Assembly (NCBI GenBank): GCA_902702965.1
Contig: CACRXP010000164.1
Span: 963,261 to 1,027,260, forward strand
Origin: Spirometra erinaceieuropaei
Taxonomy: Eukaryota; Platyhelminthes; Cestoda; Diphyllobothriidea; Diphyllobothriidae
Direction: 5' to 3'
DNA: 64,000 bases
The number at the start of each line of letters is the position of its first letter. The first letter of the stretch is position 1. A program made the position numbers and the translations under genes. The notes below the pieces were generated by a model. The model did not search any database, had not been told where the DNA came from, and saw only the letters and a program-made list of their open reading frames with translations. Below are positions 10,764 through 22,404 of this stretch, piece by piece.

Positions 10764-10960
10764 GCCGATCGAAACCGACTGAAAAACGAGCTCGTGGTTC
10801 AGTAGTTAGGAGAATTGGACTTATAACCAACAGGTCGTGAGATCAAGCCTGAGGTGTTCCACACTTCGAGCCTGGGTATGACTGGCTGACGATGGCTAAT
10901 GAGTCAGAAATAGCTATTTCAGTCTCCATTGTCTTGGTCGATAATGTCATACTGGACCGC
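10764..10960 (+). mobile_element. tRNA-derived SINE, copy 2
   Basis: This starts with the same CCGATCGAAA block as copy 1. It continues with CTCGTGGTTCAGTAGTTAGG (A-box region), ACTTATAACCAACAGGTCG, a damaged B box (GAGATCAAGCC), and the tail CTGGCTGACGATGGCTAATG. It is more diverged than copy 1 in the B box, so it is likely inactive. Confidence 0.65.
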
Positions 10961-11159
10961 GTGTTAAGATGACACCCGCTACGGGGAAAGCTCATTTTGT
11001 CAAATACCCTGGAGCAATACTTTTCGTTCCATAAGTATGCCACCCTATGCGATAACCTGTGAAGGTTTTAGGCAGGTGCTGCATGACAAACCGGGGTACC
11101 CCTCGTTCGCCCTGCAATCAAAGTAAATCAGCGGATGCCGTCTTGAAATGTCTCTAATG

Positions 11160-11305
11160 TCTGTCTACAAATTGCGAGTCTTCGGCTCATAGGATACGAG
11201 GAAAACGATGGTTAGAGGAATCTGAATGCAAACTGCGTGTCGAAGAATGGCCCGCTGACGATGGCAAACACGGCAGAAACTGTCGCTTTGTTTGCCAATG
11301 GGACA
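11160..11305 (+). mobile_element. Degenerate relative of the same SINE family
   Basis: A tail-like segment, GCTGACGATGGCAAACACGG followed by CAGAAAC, matches the order of copies 1 and 2. The tRNA-like head is hardly recognisable. This is a weak call made on the tail. Confidence 0.3.
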
Positions 11306-11600
11306 GGAAGGGTCATGAACAGGTGTCACCTCTGTTAAAGGGCGTATTACTTTCCTGTTCGTTAAATGGTAAGAAGTCCGGTCGTCGATCCAGATTCCTT
11401 AACCTTCTTTTGAATATTTGTGCCTCTGTTTTTGCCCATTCCTTCCCTTTAGAGTAATAGGTCCCTAATGAACAGGGGCTTCTTGTCTGAATTTTCTTAT
11501 AAAGCTTGCTAAAATAGACTACTGAAAAGGGGGAAGGAGCACATACTTATAAAGTTTGCTGCGATATAGTTATAAATCACCGAAGAAGGAGACACGATCG
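11306..11600. other. Unassigned sequence
   Basis: No gene or repeat was recognised. Confidence 0.4.
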
Positions 11601-11605
11601 CTAGA

Positions 11606-11728
11606 ACAAGAGCTTTATTCGGCTGACGTTTCGGATTCCTGATTGAACCCATCATCGGAGACAGTAGCAGATCGCTTAATGATGGATTCGAACAGGAGTC
11701 CGAAAGGCCAGACTAGCAAAGCTCTTGT
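11606..11728. repeat. Foldback repeat with 48-base imperfect arms
   Basis: Arms 11606-11653 and 11681-11728 are imperfect inverted copies. They share ACAAGAGCTTT at the outer end, TTTCGGA in the middle and the inner GAA.CCATC, separated by 27 bases. Part of one arm (TTCGGATTCCTG then GAACCCATCA) recurs at 17453-17480, so the unit belongs to an interspersed family. No coding sequence is apparent. Confidence 0.65.
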
Positions 11729-13679
11729 CCCGGTGATAGTGTCCCAGTCTTCACGACTGCCTTTCGGGAGGCGTCGCTTTGCTTCTATCGACAAACCACT
11801 TAAATTACGATGCCTTAGTGAGTGTTCTACTCAGCAGTGGAGCCATTTCTCCTGCACTCCCAAATGGTGCTTTCTATTCCATTCTCACCGCACTCATCCG
11901 CGCCAGCGTACAGTTTTCCTGAAAACAAAATAATGAGGCTCAATAACGTTCATTTCGACTTTTGAAATATGCGTAACTTTGAGTGGCCGAACCTGAACAA
12001 ACCCACTGGCTGCTTTCGTAGATCCTAGCATTATTTTTTATCCGTGTCGGTAGGGAAATATTTTACGGTAGTGAAGCGTTTTACGATGAATTGATTTACG
12101 CCTACTCTCCAATCAATCCTAAAATAAAAAACCGTTTTGCTAATGACCACTTAAGAGGGAGCGTGTGAGCCTATTTCAGAAAACGATAGAATTCCTCGCC
12201 AGAATGTTCCAAACTTCATTGACCAGCGCAAAATATGAGGTCCATTGTTATAGAAATCAGCAATCGGTTAACGTTAGAATGTCACTTTATTGGTCATTAA
12301 ATAAGCACAAAAAATAAAAGCAAAATTCGCTTAATTCGAATAAACAATCAGTGTTCTGGACTAAAGCTGAGAAGTACCCATTGGTTATCGCAAAGTGACA
12401 AATGGTGGCCGAAGTTGCTAAGTCCGTTGTTTTATCTGTGGTCAGTTTGAGTGAAGGTCACATACCAGACAGCGAGTTTACTTGATGTGCGTGGCTTAGA
12501 GGCAGGAGTTGACGGGAATAGGAAAATAAACATTACTGTCTCTTAGAATAAGATGAACCGCCTCCCAAGTAAGCATAAAATTGGCCGCATCCATGTTTCG
12601 GGGAAATCGCTCTGAAAACAGGTGATAACGAATTCCACAATTTTACACTTTTTCCAAACTCCTCCCAGCGAAGGCCAGAAAGACTGCTTGGATCCTCCGC
12701 AGGCTTCTTTACACGACGGCTCGCTGGACTTGGAACGTAGTTGCGAATTTACGTTCAGAAATGTTTCAGCGATTCCTCCGAGGAGTCCTGAAGACGTTAA
12801 CACAGATTGCAGTCATATTCGGAAGAATCCGTGAGGGTCTCCAAAAAATTAAGCGTCGTCATTTCTCGAAATTAGGTTTTTTTTATTCAAGCTTCTTTTT
12901 GTTCAAGCCATACCCGACTGGTCATTGAGCGTACCATTCACGATTTGCCAACCTACGATGGCATTTTGGTGGTACTTCCAAATATATGGCCGCCGCCAAC
13001 TCGTAGTACTAAATCCCTCCATATCCCACAAAACAATATTTCGGGGAAAAAGTCACGTTCGACAACGTAAAGAATATCAAAGCATTCGGGCATGCCTTTA
13101 CGAGGCCCGTTGAGTGATTTTTTGAGATGTCTTGTAGCCCAGCAAGAGCAAATTGTGATAAAACTAAGTTTATTTTGATGACCTTGCTCACGACTGCGTC
13201 GTAGGTACACGAGACTTGCAACTTCACCCAATGCTTAAGCGTCTCTTTTCGGAAATTATGACGCGGACACGCTTCGCGTTGTAATTAACGCGGTGTGCCG
13301 GCGAGCCTCTGTATGTAATTCTCCTATGGTCGTTATTTAGCTTTTTATTCGATTTATGTACAGCTGCAGACGGAAAAATACACTGAGGGCCGGGACAACG
13401 GCCGGTCCAGGGTTATTTAAGCCTTCATCTGCCAGCCATAGCAGAACTGGCATATGGAGGTACGCTGATGAATCCTCACTGGCCCTCTTTCCCTGACGGT
13501 TGCACTTTATTTACCGGACCACTGCGCAGTGTCTGTCCGACTATTTGCATTTTAATTCGTAGATATGCCTGTATAAAAAGGACGTAGCGACTGCTGGCTC
13601 AGTCCACCCTGCCTTCATTTAGTCACCTTCGCTATTGGTCCCTGCGCGATCCAGTAATTTTCGCCTATTCATGTTTCGG
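11729..13679. other. Unassigned sequence
   Basis: Frames of up to 92 codons (for example minus strand 12953-13231) are present, without recognised domains or convincing splice borders. No repeat family was identified. Confidence 0.4.
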
Positions 13680-13796
13680 CGAGATTCTATTTTATGGCAG
13701 TGCCTGTTTGGAGTTAGGAGTTGGGGTAATGGTTGGGGCTAGGGTTTGGGTTGGGGCTTTTCTACTGTAGGTGCGACGGCGAAATAAGATGCGACC
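13680..13796. mobile_element. Short MITE, relative of 53709-53880
   Basis: The right end reads GGCGAAATAAGATGCGACC. The left end, CGAGATTCTATTTTATGGCA, is a rough inverted match. The interior is G-rich with TTAGGG-like variants (GTTAGGAGTTGGGG). The element at 53709-53880 has the better-preserved ends ATTTCGTAGCCGT and ACGGCTACGAAAT. The left boundary is uncertain. Confidence 0.45.
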
Positions 13797-14717
13797 CATG
13801 GTTCGTACCGTTAGAGTCAACGCTTACCTGCTCTGGGTAGGCAAATCAATCGTTGAGCACCAATTCCCCCGTATATTTGTAGACCAAGCATCGAAATAGC
13901 ACGCAATGATCTCCGATAGTCAGGGCTCTTTAAGGGCATTACTCAATAAATGCTCAGTCAATCCACTACTGTTCCTTAAGACATCCTGAGGGGCCATCCT
14001 GAGGGTACACGAAGAACATGCATAAGAACCATTCAGGTAAACTGCTGCGTCTATTAGTCTAAAAATATTGCTTGGAAAAAACAGAGCTCATCTAAGGAAA
14101 TGTGCTATATACAAGCACAACATATCTTGCATTTACCTATCATCTCACGGTGTCAAAGGTGCAGACGAGTTTTTCGACGAAATCTGCGATGCGCAGGCAG
14201 TGTAACAGGCCATATTATTCGAAATTTTGGACCATTTCACTGGATGGTATTCCAGCTCAGAGCCATAGCAACCCGTACCGCGCTTACATATTGAAAAACG
14301 GCAGTTGAAGTGTGGGCTCCAACTCCCTTGAGAGGACCGTAATTAACCACAAACCTAGCGCCAACCATGACCATGCCTTCAGTAGGAAATCGTCAGCTCG
14401 TACGCATTTAGTGAAAACTCGGGCGTAATCATTACCTTAAGTCAAGGCATAAAAACCTTGCCCTAATCCTAATCACTACAATAGCCCAACTCACGCCAAT
14501 TCTAATCGACGCTCAAACTCCAACCTTAAGCTCAAAATGGGCAAAATTCGGCAAATTTCGCATTGCTGCATAACCTCTATTGCAACCTCCTGCCAGGCAA
14601 ACCGTTATGAAGTACACCCAACTACGCGAGGTAAGAAGATAGGCTCTTGAGCAACCACCCAGGGGGCTTACATACCCCAACCTCACCTGGCTGTCAACTA
14701 CACTAGGTAAGAGGGGT
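13797..14717. other. Unassigned sequence with a CCTAAT-rich patch
   Basis: A patch at 14455-14530 has CCCTAATCCTAATC-like runs similar to the telomere-like interiors of nearby MITEs. No terminal repeats could be placed around it. No gene was recognised. Confidence 0.35.
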
Positions 14718-15257
14718 TCAGTTTTCCACTGCTGAAAGGGAGTTTATACGATTTTTCCGCCGTTGGTCCGGAACCTTAGGAAAATTCTGTCGATTTTCGC
14801 ACTTCTTTGACCGACTCCCTAGCGGTCTCGAAAGCGTTCGGCCTGCTGGTGACGAAAGCATTGATTGGCCAGTCGCAAGAGGGAAACAATAGCTCCGGCA
14901 GACAGCACGACGAAGTTTATTTAAAGTTTCCTGTTTAACTTGTGGTGAATTTAAGCTCTGTAAACGACAGAATCGGCATTTTGGAAAACTGTTTACCCCC
15001 TCGGACGCTCTGCAGTGGTCTAGACAGATGCCTGCCAGCGTGCGTCCATCCTGTGACAGCTGATGCAGGTTTGTAACAAGGTCAACAGGCGGGTAAGCGT
15101 TTGGAGAGCTTACGGGCATGGCACTTCCGGACAGTTGCTGTCGGTGTAGAAGCTGGAGGCACAGACGTACTCGCAGCACTTGAAAAGACTTGGAATGCAG
15201 GTCAAGTGCGAGGACAGTCACAGCACCATCACAGCTGCCACACACACACACGCACAC
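14718..15257 (-). CDS. Hypothetical open frame, 179 codons, doubtful
   Basis: One of the longest uninterrupted frames in the window. Its first residues come from a CA/GT microsatellite (15238-15258), so the start is not credible. The rest is Ser/Leu/Arg-rich with scattered Cys and no domain I recognise. It could be an exon or a chance frame; no acceptor or donor clearly brackets it. Confidence 0.15.
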   Translation of the reverse strand: MCVCVCGSCDGAVTVLALDLHSKSFQVLRVRLCLQLLHRQQLSGSAMPVSSPNAYPPVDLVTNLHQLSQDGRTLAGICLDHCRASEGVNSFPKCRFCRLQSLNSPQVKQETLNKLRRAVCRSYCFPLATGQSMLSSPAGRTLSRPLGSRSKKCENRQNFPKVPDQRRKNRINSLSAVEN

Positions 15258-17282
15258 AATTCAGGCGGCTGTTCACCAGGGTAACCAAAGCTGGACTAGG
15301 TCAGATTGTAACCCCCACGGTTTGGCGTGTTTTAATCTGTGAATGGAATGAACCTGCGGTCCTGTTCGGACGAGATTTGCAATTTCAGAAACATTCTGGT
15401 GGGCCATCCGCTAACATTGGCTGACTCTGCCAGCTAGTCCTAAACTTAATGCGGGTTTGGGACTGCAACAAGGCCGACCTTGTTGCGTTATGTGTCATCT
15501 TACCTCACCATATACTATTTTATTTCAGCGCCCTGTTTGTCGGACAGATTTTCTGATGGGCGTGAAGCATGTAGGCTTTATTCACTTGAAAACAGTATGA
15601 GGGCTTCTGATCGCTTCTAAATACCTATATAAAATTGGAATTAACATCAATTACTTAGAAAGACACCTCTGAAGCGCGGTAGATATCATCTGATTCAACC
15701 AGAATTTTAAAAAAATAAGCAAGTATTCTTACGACTTTTCCCTTGGGCCTCAAGATTTATTCAGCCATTAATGAACAGCACCTTTTTCCAGAAGGTCTGG
15801 AATGGAAATTTCAATACTTCAACAAGCGGCATGATTGTTAAATTTGTTCCAACGCCTGCTAGGCCCTCTCGCACAACTGCCAAATATTCCATCCTGTCTA
15901 TCATCAATGACTTTAGATTTGCTCTTATTATTTTTCATATAAAACGCCCTATCCACCTCGGCGAGCATGTCGGAATATCCGACCGGCAACCCACTCATGC
16001 TTGCAGCCCTTCAGACCCGGTTTCACCTAGGTTTCTTCCTAATAGCACGCCAAAAGTATGGATGAGTAAAGATAGTTAGTAATTCAACGGGACGTCGAGA
16101 GGCTTTTCGACTTATGATCACAGTAAATTCTCTCCTGGCTGAAACTGTAGCTATATTAAACTATTCATCCCGTGAAATAGTCGAAAGTAAACGCTTCAGC
16201 GAGCGAGTATTCAGGAATAACTGCAAACAGAAACGTCACCAAACGAGTGAGCGTTGTTCATCAAAGCATTTCTCCCATTCCGTAGCTGTAGAAAAAGATG
16301 ACTTTGAGCGTCAGCTATAAAAGCGGGCCGACCTCCGGAGGTGAGGATGATGCATGTGAGAAGTCCGGCTCGTTTGGTGGACCAGCAGAGTATTCTGACA
16401 TTCTTAGATCACGACTACGCCTTTATTATATCACAAAACAACTTAACCAACCCCGTCTCCTGGAGCAGGTCGAGAGATGCTGCCGTTTTCTTCAACCTCT
16501 TGCAATATTTCGGGAAACCAGCATCCCCTGAAAGCTCTAGACTGCAAATACTAAAATTTTGACACAGCCGTCTTGCGGAGAAGTGGCCGAGAATGTCATT
16601 ATCACAGTCGTAGAAATATCCGTTCGACACAAATCCAAAACCATCATGAGCATATACACTTTGATTGAGCAGTTTCGGCTAAAAGCAGACAAAGCCCTCT
16701 GTCTATTTCGTCTTTGCATGTGCGCATTACTCCTGAAAGATCTAACTTGGCACTGTTAAATTTCCGAAGATAAGGTTAAGAAATAATATTCGACAATTTT
16801 TTTCATCCGGCTAGCGAAGTGAAGTTGTAATTAGGTTAGTGTATGCTCACTGGTCAATCATTTTTTTGTTTGAGTCGTCTTTCATAGTCGGAGACAGAAA
16901 GGAAAGGACGCGGACTTATTGCTCTTTGCTCGGCTCGATTCGACGTCCCCTGGGTATGGAAAATCTTCCACCCCACACAACCCCAATTTACAGTTATACT
17001 TTATATTCCATGTTTTGGTACAAAATGCAGTGGTCAGTTGGGCCAGCGATTATGCAGAACTGGGCGAGGACATTTGAAGGCTTTAATGGGAACAGGGAGA
17101 CGAGGGCCACAACATTTGTTCGCGAAGAGAAAACAGCTACTGTATAAACGCCAGGGTGGACTTCCAGTTAGGCCATCAGTTGGCAATCCGACCGTCGCGA
17201 ACGATATTCATAGTGTGTCCTACAGCATGATGGTTGTTGGTATGGTAACTTGTGTGAGAAGTTGTTTATAACGATGGAACAC
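15258..17282. other. Unassigned sequence
   Basis: Many 60-107 codon frames overlap on both strands (for example 15771-16079 and 16298-16531). None has a recognised domain and there is no dominant coding strand. No repeat family was recognised. Confidence 0.4.
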
Positions 17283-17730
17283 CGGCGCAGCGTCTACAGC
17301 CTCCCCCTCCTCTTCTTCTTCTTCTTCTTCGCCCGTCTAAGCCGAATATCACAACGGAGTCAGGAAGACCGGGGGTGGGATCGGTGGCAGTGGCTGATAG
17401 TCGTGAAGAAAGAGGCACCACCGCTGGGGCAAGAGCCTTATTTGCCTGAAGCTTCGGATTCCTGCTCGAACCCATCAGCAGAGACAAAGGCTGATACGGG
17501 TGGTTCATGCACAAGGGGCTGTAGTATTTATAGGGTGCAGTCGCCATGCTACCGCATACCTATGAGCATTCACGGCTCCCCCTTCATTCGGGATCGTTGC
17601 ACTTGGTGTGCTGACTGTTTGATGGTCGACTTTCGCATCGTCAATTGCTGCAATTTCACCACGTGCGTTGGATATTGCTGTGATGATGGCTCGAACATCT
17701 GAAACACCGATCCTGGCGTTGGGAAGAGGG
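17283..17730 (+). repeat. Interspersed-repeat fragments with CTT microsatellite
   Basis: A CTT/TTC microsatellite lies at about 17300-17331. GGAGTCAGGAAGACCGGGGG just after it resembles the AGTCA..AAGACCGG block of the repeats at 7690, 25945 and 44520. The segment TTCGGATTCCTGCTCGAACC (about 17455) matches the foldback arm at 11629. These suggest parts of one larger retroelement, but the type cannot be named. Confidence 0.45.
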
Positions 17731-18510
17731 ATCAACTGTGCATTTGTAATGGGCGCGCTGCCTACTTAATGCGTGTCCTGCTCCAATCAGTCCCCCCCCC
17801 TGTCGGTCCAGCGTGTCTACCGAGCAAACAAAAGTTTTTGCTGACATTCTGCTTTTAGCGGTGACACCAGCGACTATGCAGACCGGTTTTGTAAGGACAG
17901 AAAGAACTTCTATGGCCACAGCTGTTTCAGCCGCCTAGAGATGTTTGCATAAAACGTGTTGCGCCTTCTGTACTTCAGATTATCGCCCATTGTACTTATG
18001 CATACAAGCAATTAGCCATACTGCTTAACGTTAACCTATCAAGGTGGATCAAAAAGGATTTAAATGGGTACCCGTAATGGTTAATCGATGAAAGTTCAGC
18101 TTCTCTGTTTCTGCGTGACGAAAAATTACTAGAAAAGTACACATTTTTGCTCTGAATTAATTACCATGCAATTGTATTTGACCCAGCGAGATTATCAGTG
18201 AACTAGCGCCGACTTCTAATGGATGAATATCTGGCTCCAAATAGAAGAAAGAAATATAACTGCGAGTGGTCCGCCCTGACAGTTTTTCCACAGAAAAGGC
18301 GACCTGTTGCGAGCGAGAACGAAATTGGAGGCTGTTAGTTAATCATCTAATTTCGGAAAACGCAGTCATCTTGCGAATAGATCAGATCCTCGTACGATAA
18401 CAGCTCATTTAATCAATAATCACGCTGGAAATGCATGCATAATTTTAAGGAATTGAAAGTCTAACGCCCACTGACCAGATCGTTCGAGTTTCTTAGGCGT
18501 CACCCTTCTA
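17731..18510. other. Unassigned sequence before the assembly gap
   Basis: No gene was recognised. A cytosine run lies near 17790. Confidence 0.4.
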
Positions 18511-18864
18511 NNNNNNNNNNNNNNNNNNNNNNNNNNNNNNNNNNNNNNNNNNNNNNNNNNNNNNNNNNNNNNNNNNNNNNNNNNNNNNNNNNNNNNNNNN
18601 NNNNNNNNNNNNNNNNNNNNNNNNNNNNNNNNNNNNNNNNNNNNNNNNNNNNNNNNNNNNNNNNNNNNNNNNNNNNNNNNNNNNNNNNNNNNNNNNNNNN
18701 NNNNNNNNNNNNNNNNNNNNNNNNNNNNNNNNNNNNNNNNNNNNNNNNNNNNNNNNNNNNNNNNNNNNNNNNNNNNNNNNNNNNNNNNNNNNNNNNNNNN
18801 NNNNNNNNNNNNNNNNNNNNNNNNNNNNNNNNNNNNNNNNNNNNNNNNNNNNNNNNNNNNNNNN
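18511..18864. other. Assembly gap, 354 Ns
   Basis: The sequence is undetermined. Any open frame drawn across it is meaningless. Confidence 1.
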
Positions 18865-19814
18865 CCCAATTGTCGCAGAAGACGACCGACTTTGCCTCCT
18901 TTAGCACCAGCCTACTCACACCTCCCTTCTCTCTCCTTCTTCCGGAATTCCTCACCGCAATTTGTCAGTCTAGTTCCTAATGGGGAGGGCGATTCCGATG
19001 GTTGATCAGGCCTGACAATGTTGTTTGACACTTCGTGTTGCGTCAGTGATGGCGAAGTCTTTACAAGGAAGCGTTGCCATAAATTTTTCTTTGGTTTGAC
19101 ACCTTGGGTCACTATGGAGTAAAATAGCGGATTTGTCTTCACTTTCCTGTCGTTTAATAGAGGGTTCACTTCCAAGGACTTTTTGATTTCAGAAGTCTTT
19201 CTCGCTGATTAGTGATGGCGTAGCTTCAATATAAAAACATGCGAAAACCAAAGTTTAGACGGAAGGCTTTCTCTTCCTATTGGACAGTGAGGAGGAAAAT
19301 CCAGAGATCTGCATGCAGGTGCAACATTACTGCGAGCCCATTCGCCACGTAATGATCAACGCAAGCAATCATATCCAGAAGACGCCAACTGATCAGAAGA
19401 AACCTCGCTTGGTAGAAAATGCCCAGACAATGTAACTCTGTTTCCAAAGGTTTTCTAGAGATAAATTAACCACATACGCTTTTGTGCAGCAGTCAGGTCA
19501 CAAAGTGAACTCAACTGTCAAGCATCGTAATTTCCGACCCCTCCCACGACTGCTGTAGTACTCCGAATATTGTTGTACTGCATTGAGCTCCTGGCCATGA
19601 GCATGGACTTAAAAGTTGAGACAGCGTAAAGCGGATAGCGTGTACCGTCACTTTCAGTAAAAGACTGAAATCTCGTTTCCTTTGCAGGAGAGGGGAATGT
19701 GCGTATGCCAGTTCAACCGTCGTGATTGACGATGCCCACTTTATGATCCACGGCGTGGTGGATGCAGAACGATGACTTGTGCGTGGATTAATTTATGGAA
19801 GTAGTAGACTTGCA
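18865..19814. other. Unassigned sequence after the assembly gap
   Basis: No gene, RNA or repeat family was recognised. Confidence 0.4.
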
Positions 19815-20211
19815 GGCTAGATCACAGTTGGTAGCCAGGAATGGGGAATCGGACGACGAACTTAACCCTAATCCTAACCTTAACCCTAAACTTTAACCGT
19901 TAACCTTAACGGAAACCCTAACCCTAGCCCTAACCAAAATCGGAAACGGAGCCGTAGCCCTTAGACATAGCAGTAACTGAAAAACCTAACCGTACGCTCA
20001 AATCCCAACCGTAACCCGAAAATATAAGCCTAAAGACATAACCCTAACCCAAAAATCGGAAACCATTAACCGGTACCCTTATCCTAACTCCAAACGTAAA
20101 ACGGAAGCCAAATGGGTCAGATGTGATTATGGGACTCCAAAAAATAGCCCCAGTAAACAAACCCCCCAGCCACCTGTAATACGGGGCCTGGCTACCAACT
20201 GCGATCTAACC
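19815..20211. mobile_element. hAT-like miniature element, short form, with CCCTAA-like interior
   Basis: The ends are inverted: AGATCACAGTTGGTAGCCAG on the left and CTGGCTACCAACTGCGATCT on the right. These are the same TIRs as the 1.14-kb element at 45033-46175. The interior 19860-20100 is a degenerate CCCTAA/CCTTAA array. The segment 20113-20185 (CAGATGTGATTATGGG, then CAGCCACCTGTAATACGGGG) resembles the separate MITE at 58965-59241, so the element seems composite. Flanking CTTGCAGG and CTTGCATG may be an eroded 8-bp target duplication; 1-2 bases of boundary are ambiguous. Confidence 0.7.
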
Positions 20212-20732
20212 TTGCATGCTAGCCGATCGCGATCTGGCCGACTTGCACAGCATCTGTCGCACGCCCCCCCCCTGTATGCACCTTGATCCGGTATTAAGGC
20301 AGAGCCAGGGCGAGTGGAGGTTGATGCCACAAAGGCCTGGTTCGCGCATGATGAACCAGGCTTTCACAGGAACGAGAAGTGTTCGCCTTCGATTCCACGT
20401 GAGTGTGAGTGCCACAAAAGCCACACTCAGAAGGACCCAGCGCAGCTCGAATTTCTGTTACGGAGAGCCGTAATCGGGCAGAGCCACGGCCTGTGGTGAA
20501 ACGAAGTCGCAACCCCGCGTGGTGTAGCCGGCCAGACCGGCCGTGGTATGTTAACTCGAAAAGACAGCAAGCAGGCGCTGGGGTATCGAACAGGTGTTAT
20601 GGCCTTGCTCATGCTTGCGGCCCAATCAATGGCTGGTCGAATGTTCGAGACTTCTCTGCGGGGGGGATCCCGCGCACGCGATGGCCACTGCGCATCCGGC
20701 ACGCCATAAGCAGGAATTCAGAGGCTTTTTAG
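20212..20732. other. Unassigned GC-rich sequence
   Basis: Several frames up to 107 codons overlap on both strands, as expected for GC-rich DNA. A GGCCAGACCGGCC palindrome lies near 20530-20542. No gene was recognised. Confidence 0.35.
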
Positions 20733-21380
20733 CAGATTTTAAATAATTCACTTTGACAAAACTGAAAAACTCTCTGCCTCGGTGGGATTCGAATCAACGA
20801 CAGTAAGGGGAGGTTTTAGTGCAGCCAAGGTTCTAACAATCTGAACTACGAGGCCCCACCGGACGACGCGAGTTTAATGATATTTGGGTCGAGTTTACCC
20901 GCCAAACCTACTGCAACGTCTGGAATCCACCAAATCTGATACAGTAAACTGACTGCCCAAACAGAATTTTTTAAGTAGTGCATCTAGAATCCACCAAATG
21001 ACTACCAGGCTCACGTAATTCACAGGTGTTTTGGCAGACCCCACTGAGGCACCGAGTTTTTCACAGTTGGGTCAAAGTTAATTATTTGAAATCTGTCACA
21101 ACACCTCTGAATTACGTGAGCCTGATAGTCATCTAGTGGATTCGAGATGTATTATTTAGGAAATCCTGCTTGGGCAGTTAGCCTACTTTATCAGAATTGG
21201 TGGATTCCAGACGTTACAGTAGGCTTGGTGGGTAAACTTGATCCAAATGTGATTATGATCGCGTCGTCCGGTGGGGCCTCGTAGCTCAGATGGTTAAAAC
21301 GTCAGCTGTACTAAAACCTCCCCTTGCTGCCGTGGGTTCGAATTGCGCCGATGCTACGGGTTTTTAACAGCTGGGTCAAA
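20733..21380. repeat. Large inverted repeat built from tRNA-like SINE sequence
   Basis: The left arm, about 20740-21034, and the right arm, about 21094-21380, are diverged inverted copies. Each has, from the outside in, a tRNA-like SINE (B box GGATTCGAATC or GGGTTCGAATT, A box CTCGTAGYTCAGATTG-like), the block CGTCGTCCGGTGGGGCCTCG, and about 170 bp of unique sequence including GGAATCCACCAA and CTCACGTAATTCA. The loop at about 21035-21093 carries an additional SINE-tail copy (GTTTTTCACAGTTGGGTCAA). It may be a foldback transposon or two SINEs captured in a palindrome. A tRNA cloverleaf is not intact. Confidence 0.75.
21268..21350 (+). mobile_element. tRNA-like SINE head (right arm of the inverted repeat)
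   Basis: GGGGCCTCGTAGCTCAGATG followed by GTTAAAACG gives the A-box region, and CGTGGGTTCGAATTGC the B box. The span is near tRNA length, but the segment between the arms is too long and mispaired for a standard tRNA. It is therefore called a tRNA-derived SINE or a tRNA pseudogene. Confidence 0.5.
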
Positions 21381-22402
21381 GCAAATAGGCAGGAATGTTC
21401 TAGAAGGCTCTAAGCGGCTGGCACACCATTGGCCGGAATGTTCCAGAACGCATAGGGGTAATGATCGGGTGAAGACCCTCCAGCATCCGTGGCATACAAA
21501 GAATACCTACTATACTTATTTAAGTGGGTTTTGACCGACAGGTTTGTTTTGGTTTAGTGTTTTGTCGTATAAGGCTGGGTCGTCTGTTGTAGACGGTCTC
21601 GTGCTTTCTCTACAATGACCTCAGCTTAGAGAACTGAGAAACAATCGTCGTGGACGCCTAATGGTTATTTTTTAATTGTCCTGCTTAATTTCGGTTGCTA
21701 TATGTCATTGCATTAAAAATTCTCTGTCCGGAAAACGAAGTTACCAATTATCTACACCTTATTTGCTATTCCTGTATGCACAAATATGCCTCGCCCGTAA
21801 AACCCCTGTTACCACCTTTGCCATACGACAGGCACCTCTGGCTGGTCGTGTGTGTGTTGGGGATCCTTCACCCGATCGTTACCCGTACAGAGGCCAATAT
21901 AAGTAAATCGTCTTTCTGACAACTCGTAACCCCCGTGTTCGCGAACTTTCAATAAAGTGCACCTTCTCCGAACCGGCTCTTTTTTGCTCCAGCTTCCTCC
22001 CTAGTCATAATACTTTCCGCCTTGACAGAACTGAATCCCCCTGTCCACCGGTGGTCTTTCAAGCCATGAAATTGTGCACGTCAGGGGCGTCAGATTTTTT
22101 ATGTTGCGGAATGCGTTGAAGGTGTCGACTTCACCCTCCCTTGTTTCGTCCGCGCACAAGTACGCCGTCCTAGCCGGTAAGCCATCTGTTGCAGGAATTG
22201 GAAGCAATTGCCTGACCCGGAGTAGATTCTGCTCTTAGGTGAGCCACAACGCCTCCTATGTGTGGCATTTGTAATCGTATGTGCGGACTGTGTGCAGCTA
22301 TGGTTAACGCCTGGCGTCCCGTTTTCTGACACCCTGTTGATCCAGCATGCCTCACGGGTCTTCACAGAAACATGAAGTGGTCGGTTTGCATCCTGGGGCA
22401 CT
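21381..22402. other. Unassigned sequence
   Basis: Frames of 60-100 codons occur (for example minus strand 22099-22401) without recognised domains. It ends directly at the TA target of the next MITE. Confidence 0.4.
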
Positions 22403-22404
22403 TA

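Noticed and set aside
18225..18262. ATCTGGCTCCAA followed by AGAAGAAAGAAATATAAC, resembling a homeodomain helix-3 W-Q-N-R-R string
   Set aside because: It needs a one-base frameshift, has no acceptor AG directly upstream, and would give Arg-Arg-Lys instead of the NK2 His-Arg-Tyr. Most likely chance.
18420..18955. Open frames spanning the run of Ns
   Set aside because: They are artefacts of undetermined bases.
21268..21350. Functional tRNA gene
   Set aside because: The A and B boxes are present but the cloverleaf stems do not pair well, and the unit is repeated with a SINE tail.
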